A stretch of DNA of 64,000 nt. It comes from Nicotiana tabacum (Eukaryota; Streptophyta; Magnoliopsida; Solanales; Solanaceae). Positions 59,262 to 64,000 of this stretch are shown here, piece after piece (position 1 is the first letter of the stretch; the number at the start of each line of letters is the position of its first letter). The DNA lies in the NCBI RefSeq assembly GCF_000715075.1, contig NC_134101.1:195506103-195570102 (forward strand). Direction: 5' to 3'. The notes below the pieces were generated by a model. It was given only the letters and a program-made list of their open reading frames with translations, was not told the origin of the DNA and did no database searches. The translations under genes and the position numbers were made by a program.

Positions 59262-59509
59262 CTTTTCTTTTTAAGATAGCAAATATATTTATATTCTGTT
59301 TTAGATATTATATTGATTAATTCAGATAGCCTAGCTTTGTTTGTTTTTGTAATACTTAGGTATTCATATTCTAGGTATAGTTTTTTCAGTTTCTTCCTTA
59401 TTTTCCTTGATTTTTTAATTATTTTAATCTCTGTATTATCTGTAATTGTCTCACTGTTTATGAGTATTTTTTGCAGATTTGTACTATTAATGTCAGTGTT
59501 CCTTTCCAT
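59258..59509 (-). CDS. Small pararetrovirus ORF upstream of coat ORF
   Basis: 83 codons, ATG at 59509 in a favourable context (AACCATGGA), 36 bases after the primer site. The product is Lys-rich and largely helical by composition, with no domain I recognise; a short protein before the coat ORF occurs in several caulimovirids. The stop overlaps the next ATG (ATGA), suggesting coupled or leaky translation in the original virus. The reading frame is intact here, and its 3' part is also present in copy 2. Confidence 0.7.
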   Translation of the reverse strand: MERNTDINSTNLQKILINSETITDNTEIKIIKKSRKIRKKLKKLYLEYEYLSITKTNKARLSELINIISKTEYKYICYLKKKR

Positions 59510-59545
59510 GGTTTTGTTTCTTAAAGTATATGTTTATTTGTCATA

Positions 59546-59557
59546 GCTCTGATACCA
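59546..59557 (-). other. Primer-binding site, pararetrovirus (tRNA-Met)
   Basis: TGGTATCAGAGC on the minus strand, a perfect 12-base match to the initiator tRNA-Met complement that all Caulimoviridae use to start cDNA synthesis. Confidence 0.88.
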
Positions 59558-59693
59558 ATTTGAGGGGTCATGTTAGTACTGAGATGTATACCTGTTGATA
59601 CATATATCCATGGTTTTTATATTTCTCAGATTTATTTCTTCGATAACTTGCATTATTTAGTAAACCAGCAAAAAACAATCACTATTATTTTTA

Positions 59694-59713
59694 GCCCCAC
59701 GGTGGGCGCCAAA
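59694..59713 (-). other. Primer-binding-type motif of Tat-like element
   Basis: On the minus strand TTTGGCGCCCACCGTGGGGC, a form common beside Tat-lineage LTRs. Just upstream (59715 and higher) the plus strand reads TGTTTACC, i.e. an LTR ending ...GGTAAACA. I am not certain of the tRNA. Confidence 0.6.
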
Positions 59714-59889
59714 CTGTTTACCTTGAAAATGGTAATTACAATTAATTTTGATTTTAACATTACGTCTCATACAGAGGTTTTTTTACATGTGTACATGTGC
59801 CCCTTCACATTGGGTCCTCTCGATAGAGTCGTGCGTGACTTTTGTCGAAGATATTGGGCTACCCTGGCATATGTTTACCCGTTGTTCTA

Positions 59890-61730
59890 GAGGACAATAC
59901 TGATGATGATGTTCTTTGCAGAAGAAGCAGGCTCGAGTTCACCCTTAGCCATCTCATTAGATTGTACCGGCCCTTTCATTGCTAAGGCCTGATAGCTTTG
60001 CGATGCCGATCTACAAAGCCCTTTGTTGTCGATAAAGAGACAGGGACCGTGGATGGATGAATCGATTCATCCGAGTAACGACTGTCTATGTTATCCCCAT
60101 GGAGTTCTTGCTATTTCCTAAGAAATGGAATGTCACACATAAGTGGTACACTTGTGCTTTTATCATTTTTGCTCATGGTAGAGACAGATTCTGTAAAGGT
60201 GCTTTCTTTTTCTTTTTGCAGCAACCCCATGGATTCCATACGAGGTCCCCGACCTGACAGATTGGGCTTGGAAGCTGGCAGCCCACTCGACCTAGGACGA
60301 GCATAAGTGGCAAGATCTATCCAAGGGTAGATGGGAGGCAAAACACCACGGTATGTGCTGTGTGGTTTGCTTTCTTTGGAGGGTACTCTATGTGTACTAA
60401 CCTCGTCATCGTAGGCATTAGAGAATTTCCTGAGGTGAGATCGTTCTCCCTCGGAGAGGAGAAGGGGTCGTCGGCCTCGGGACTGAGGAATAACAACAAA
60501 CGGAAGGAACCCTCGTAGGGCGAAGGTGCTCATAGCTAGACAAGTACTGCCCGGAGGCCCAAAGATGATGTTTCGACTGAGCCTGCAACCTCCGAGGCTT
60601 CCGGCCTTAGAAAAATGGTTCCTCCTTTTCCATTATCTTCTTTTCCCATCAAAGGTACTTCGAGGGACAAGGATTCTTTGCCACCATCTTCTTTTCCCGT
60701 CGAAGGTACTTCAAGGGGTGTTCGTGACCAGGGGCCACCTAAGTCAAGCAAGGTCTCGAACGATCACGTTCCTATTGGGAACGGTTATGCTGGGGCCAAT
60801 GAAACCAGGCCGTTAGGTGTGCGTTCGACCTTTGAGGGGGCTCAACGGCTCTGTTTCATGGTGAGTTTTGGCCGATTGTATTAGTTTTTCAGTTTTGCAT
60901 TCCCACTTTCTTATTGAGCTCCTTTTTCATAGGCGTTTGACAAGCTCAAGTCCGAGCTACTCCGCCATGAAGCTAGGTTGAGGAAAGCCCTTGGATGGGG
61001 AGAAATCCCTTAGGCTTCTTTGTGAGAAGAGGGGTGACGAGTTGGTATACCTGCGGTACGAGGCGAATCAGAGCCTGAACTATGAAAGCTACCTTGAGAA
61101 ACAAGTAACCTTTGCTCCAAGGGAAAGCATGTTTCTTCTTCTATCCTCGGAGGCTAATGTTTTGATATTTTAGTTGCAGAGCAAGACAGAGGATTTGGAA
61201 CGCCTTTGGAACGAGGTTAGCCAGGCCAAGTATGAGTGCAACGGGGTAAGGTCTCAGATAGACGCCCATGTTGTGGCCAAGAAGAATGCTTTGGCCAAGG
61301 TTTCTGCCCTAGAAGTGCAGCTCCGAAATGCCCATGAGAATAGCTCGGTTCAAATGAGCAGGATTGCAAGGCTCGAGTCCAAGCTTTTGGGAATAAAGGC
61401 CGAGGTGATGAATGCCCAGGCTGAGGCCGAGATATTTGAGCTAAGGCCGACAAGAAATTGGTCGTCTACTTAAAAGAAGCTGCTATTGCTCGAGCTAAGT
61501 TGAGAGGTACTTCCGATCGAGAGAGAACAAGCAATGAATATGCCATGTGCAAATCTCGGAGGGAAACCCTCGAAGAAATTCATGCTAAGGGCTTCGATAT
61601 CTAGAAAGAGATAGCGCAGGCCAAGGCAGATGAATAAGATGCCAAGTTCCTTTTGTCCGATGCCGAAGATAATGACGAAAAGGCCGATGGGCCACAGTCC
61701 CCGGGGGGATGTAGACTAGGCTTTTTCTTT
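59890..61730 (+). pseudogene. Decayed multi-exon retrotransposon-associated coiled-coil gene
   Basis: Plus strand. Readable parts: PWIPYEVPDLTDWAWKLAA with KGRWEAKHHG (60221-60350), a Ser/Pro-rich linker (60415-60860), FDKLKSELLRHEARLRKAL, then SKTEDLERLWNEVSQAKYE and SALEVQLRNAHENSS (61180-61473), a long coiled coil. Canonical GT-AG introns fit at 60351-60414, 60861-60932 and 61105-61179 and preserve phase; one at 60146-60221 is less sure. This looks like the putative gypsy-type transposon-domain proteins found with Tat-like repeats in plants. Function unknown. Frameshifts (for example at 61440-61473) and stops end the frame. Confidence 0.62.
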
Positions 61731-62079
61731 TTAACTCTTTGTACAGGGCTCTTAGAGAGCATTTGAAAATGTAGCCCTGCATTGTTTCATATGTGCATAT
61801 ATAAAGAAACCTTTCGGTTTTCTCCTTCCATGAATTTCTATTTTCTTGTGTATGCCTTTCTTTGTCTTGAGTTTTGACGTTTTGTTAATGACTAGCCAGA
61901 CGAATTGGCCTTTGAGTAAAAACCTTTAGGTTTATAATTCGGCCCTGGCGCTTGTTAGGATGGCTCGTAGGCTCTTACGCATTTGCCCTTAAGCGTTTTT
62001 ACTTAACTATTTCGGGCTCAGTCTCTGAGCTAGATTTCAACTCGAGCTCATTGACCCTTAAGTTTTTGAATTTTAAGCT
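61731..62079. other. Non-coding repeat DNA
   Basis: Follows the gene remnant. It contains an AATGTAGCCCTG / TATATAAAGAAACC stretch and no open frame or known motif. Confidence 0.4.
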
Positions 62080-62335
62080 GGCTCTTAGGCTCTTACGCAC
62101 AGGGTCGGTACGACCTCTTAATATAGGCTAGTGACAGTGGCTCTTACGCCTTCGTTCGGAACGACCTCTAATATGAGATGGCGATAGGGGCTCTTACGTG
62201 TAGGGTCAGTACGACCTCTGAATATAGGCTGGAGATAGTGGCTCTTATACATTGGGTCGGTGTGACTTCTAATTTGGGCTAGCGGCAGTGACTCTTACGT
62301 ATTATGTCGGCACGACCTCTTATATAGGCTATATT
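62080..62335. repeat. Tandem repeat with GGTCGGTACGACC core
   Basis: Five diverged units of about 50-58 bp starting GGCTCTTACG. Each carries a palindromic core such as GGTCG-gta-CGACC, then TCTAATATAGGCT. Cores vary (GGTCA-gta-CGACC, TGTCG-gca-CGACC). Confidence 0.75.
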
Positions 62336-62800
62336 TTTCCCTCGCTAAAGACTTTTTGGAGTTTTTGTGCTCGCCCGAATCTTCGACGGTTCGATAAGAA
62401 CCTCTATTGTGAGCCATTATGTAGTGATAAATGAGCACCTCGGGAGATTTTGCTCGATGGCCGAAATTGTGTTGAACCAGTTGTTTGGAGCAGATATGAT
62501 CGAAACTCTTTTGCTTATGCTGAGGGTAGCCTGATTAATCGGTTCTTTTCTAAGTTTTTCGATGTAATTAAAGGCTTGTGATTTTATACTGATGGTCGGG
62601 TGTCCTCGAGTCACGTGAGTTTGGTTGGTACAGCCTTGTGACCGTAGTCATTATATTTGGCCGTAGCCTTTTAGTCCCCGAGTGAGGTCACCTCGACATT
62701 TATATCGAGGGTATGCCTTTTTAGAGGTCTTACAAGTTTGGATATATGGCCTTGACTTTAAGATAGGGATTATGCCTTGTGTAAGGTCTTATAAATTTGA
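62336..62800. other. Non-coding repeat DNA between tandem groups
   Basis: No coding frame of note; a 65-codon minus-strand frame at 62417-62614 has no recognised domain. Phrases such as GAGGTCTTACAGG begin to appear near 62720. Confidence 0.4.
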
Positions 62801-62990
62801 GCATGCCTTGCTTGAGGTCTTACAGGTAAGTTACTTGGTACAAGTATAATTCATGCCTGGCTTGAGGTCTTACAGGTTTGTTACTTGGTACAAGTATAAT
62901 TCATTCCTGGATTGAGGTCTTGCAGGTTTGGTGTTGCCTCATAGAGGTCTTATTTGTTGATACTGCCTCGTGGAGGTCTTATATTTTCTA
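62801..62990. repeat. Tandem repeat, 50-bp unit with TACTTGGTACAAGTA palindrome
   Basis: Two to three units (CATGCCTGGCTTGAGGTCTT followed by ACAGG and the palindrome, at 62832-62846 and 62882-62896), decaying into a series of GCCTC-(N)-GAGGTCTTA phrases. Confidence 0.75.
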
Positions 62991-63382
62991 GTATTGCCGC
63001 ATGGAGGGATTTCGGGCTCAAGGTCGCCCGCTTGGGGTCTTACGGTCTTCAGTTTTTGATAGCTCGATGGGACGATAATCGACGACAGTCCTCGAGTTGA
63101 TAGCTTTGGAGCAATTCTTCGTAAATTTGGTATTTCCTCATTGAGGGCTTACGAGTTCGAATTTTTCGACCCGGAGGTCATGTGGCCTCGAGTTTTTGGC
63201 GTCAGTCCCCGAGTGCTCGAGAAATTCCTGGCTCTGGAGCCGTTTCTCGTAAAAGTAGCATACTTTTTTTAAGAGCAAAAATATTTTGATGGAGGGAAAA
63301 TATTCTTTGATTAGTTGGTAAAAGTATACATGTTTTCACCGTTAAGGGCTTAATTATTCTATACAGACACGGTTCACTCGAC
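62991..63382. other. Non-coding repeat DNA flanking pararetrovirus copy 2
   Basis: No open frame or tandem structure that I can support. It ends CACTCGACCG just before pararetrovirus similarity starts. Confidence 0.4.
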
Positions 63383-63557
63383 CGTAATTAAAATAACTAA
63401 GAAAACGCAAAAAATTAGAAAGAAACTAAAGAAACTATACATAGAATATGAATACTTAAGTATCACAAAAATAAACAAAGCTAGGCTGTCTAAATTAATC
63501 GATATAATATCTAAAACAGAATATAAATATATTTGTTATCTAAAGGATAAAAGATGA
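63383..63557 (+). pseudogene. Small pararetrovirus ORF, 3' part (copy 2)
   Basis: Homologous to the last 57 codons or so of the ORF at 59258-59509, ending in the same ATGA overlap. The 5' part is missing because the copy starts here. Confidence 0.75.
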
Positions 63558-64000
63558 ATAAAGAAGAATTCGCACTAGAAGAGAAAACATATGAGAATCC
63601 AGAAGGATTAAAAATAACAATAATATTTTTCAACTTAGGAAGAAGATATAAAAAAATAGGAAATAACCTAAACTTAATGTTAGAAAAAGAAGCTGTAAAA
63701 CTAGAGGATAGTTTAACCGCCATGGTTAGAATAACAAAAGAAAACGAAGAAATAGATAGAAAACGAGAGATTAAAGAAATACAACAGCAAGCTAAAGAAA
63801 AAATACAGCAGATAGAGGAAGTAAAAAACACTAAAATAACAGAATTAGAAAAAGAATTAGAGATGCTAAAACAGATGTATGCAAATAAACTAAAAGAAAA
63901 GGAAAAACGTAAAGAAGAAGAACAAGAACTAAAACTAACAAATGAGATAGAAAAGTTCAAATTACAGTTAGAAGAAGTACAGGAGAGTCCATCAAAAATA
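63554..64000 (+). CDS. Pararetrovirus coat-like ORF, 5' part (copy 2), runs off window
   Basis: ATG at 63554, open for all 149 codons to the window edge. It keeps seven A at the run where copy 1 has nine, so this copy is not frame-shifted there. The visible part is a short N-terminal segment and the Lys/Glu-rich coiled coil. Whether the rest is intact cannot be seen. Confidence 0.8.
   Translation, partial: MNKEEFALEEKTYENPEGLKITIIFFNLGRRYKKIGNNLNLMLEKEAVKLEDSLTAMVRITKENEEIDRKREIKEIQQQAKEKIQQIEEVKNTKITELEKELEMLKQMYANKLKEKEKRKEEEQELKLTNEIEKFKLQLEEVQESPSKI

Larger units (their letters stand above)
55436..59560 (-). mobile_element. Endogenous pararetrovirus copy 1 (Caulimoviridae)
   Basis: Order on the minus strand: tRNA-Met primer site, small ORF, coat-like ORF with CCHC knuckle, 30K-type movement protein, two retropepsin-like domains, start of RT. 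This matches Caulimoviridae, most like the solendovirus-type EPRVs reported from Nicotiana; the genus is inference. The copy is truncated early in RT at about 55436, where it meets Ogre repeat DNA, and carries frameshifts. No RNase H or transactivator region is present, so it cannot be a complete genome. Confidence 0.9.
59561..63382. mobile_element. Tat-like retrotransposon block between pararetrovirus copies
   Basis: Non-viral DNA between the two inverted pararetrovirus copies. It has a TTTGGCGCCCACCGTGGGGC primer-type motif (minus strand) next to an LTR-like edge at 59715, a plus-strand multi-exon coiled-coil gene remnant and two tandem-repeat groups. No gag or pol is present. The exact border with viral sequence (59561-59693) is unclear; TATAAAAA on the minus strand at 59614-59621 could belong to either. 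Confidence 0.6.
63383..64000 (+). mobile_element. Endogenous pararetrovirus copy 2, start
   Basis: Same virus family as copy 1 but on the plus strand, beginning inside the small ORF and running off the window edge. Over 447 aligned bases (63554-64000 against 59261-58815) I count 8 substitutions and one 2-base indel, about 98% identity. The primer site and leader are absent on this side. Confidence 0.9.

Noticed and set aside
58299..59320. Long plus-strand frames (142 and 181 codons) rich in Phe, Ser and Leu
   Set aside because: They are the complement of the Lys/Glu-rich pararetrovirus coat-like ORF and have no motif of their own.
55436..59560. Pararetrovirus copy 1 as a complete, activatable virus genome
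   Set aside because: It stops early in RT and lacks RNase H and downstream genes. It also has frameshifts and a lost knuckle cysteine.

Overview
This window reads as a gene-poor, repeat-dense piece of a large plant nuclear genome, most likely Nicotiana or a close Solanaceae relative. The reasons are Tat/Ogre-type Ty3/gypsy elements (tRNA-Arg primer site, an extra ORF before gag, an intron between protease and RT, two RNase H domains), a chromovirus with the RNA-Met primer site, and endogenous pararetrovirus (Caulimoviridae) copies whose gene order resembles the solendovirus-like EPRVs known from tobacco relatives. I found no convincing ordinary host gene, rRNA, tRNA gene or CRISPR array. The genus call is inference.

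Layout. 1-596 is unassigned AT-rich DNA. 597-9326 is the left part of a decayed minus-strand chromovirus (partial 3' LTR, integrase/chromodomain, RNase H present twice, RT, protease, gag, primer site, start of the 5' LTR). That 5' LTR is split at 9326/41830 by a 32.5-kb Ogre structure with a perfect 5-bp target duplication (ATAAC) on its two outer edges. The structure is LTR - internal A - LTR - internal B - LTR: three LTRs (9327-10171 truncated, 20841-25585, 37091-41824) and two internal regions, each with ORF1, gag, protease with a G-patch, candidate intron, RT/RNase H, archaeal-type RNase H and integrase. All coding regions are broken, and three stop codons are shared by A and B. 41830-43761 is the rest of the chromovirus 5' LTR.

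43762-44339 and 53038-54097 are pieces of the LTR of a third, different Ogre-like element, split by a non-autonomous LTR element (44340-53037, 2.1-kb LTRs, no coding capacity). Its 3' untranslated region (54098-55435) ends in a hairpin-forming tandem array and is cut by pararetrovirus copy 1 (about 55436-59560, minus strand: primer site, small ORF, coat-like ORF, movement protein, two retropepsin-like domains, start of RT). 59561-63382 is Tat-like DNA with a second primer-site motif, a decayed multi-exon coiled-coil gene on the plus strand, and tandem repeats. 63383-64000 is pararetrovirus copy 2, head-to-head with copy 1 and about 98% identical over 447 bp.

The most interesting signals are not genes. 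(1) The three-LTR Ogre has a single target duplication and shared nonsense mutations, which points to unequal LTR recombination after one insertion. (2) The Ogre 3' untranslated arrays are built from roughly 18-bp hairpin modules whose stem arms change together (GAGAC/GTCTC, GAGGT/ACCTC, GAGGC/GCCTC, AAGGC/GCCTT). Arrays with the same architecture but unrelated sequence occur in the chromovirus LTRs and the Tat block. (3) A retropepsin-like domain with NTG in place of DTG lies just before the canonical pararetrovirus protease. Domain and clade names rest on recognised motifs, not on any search.
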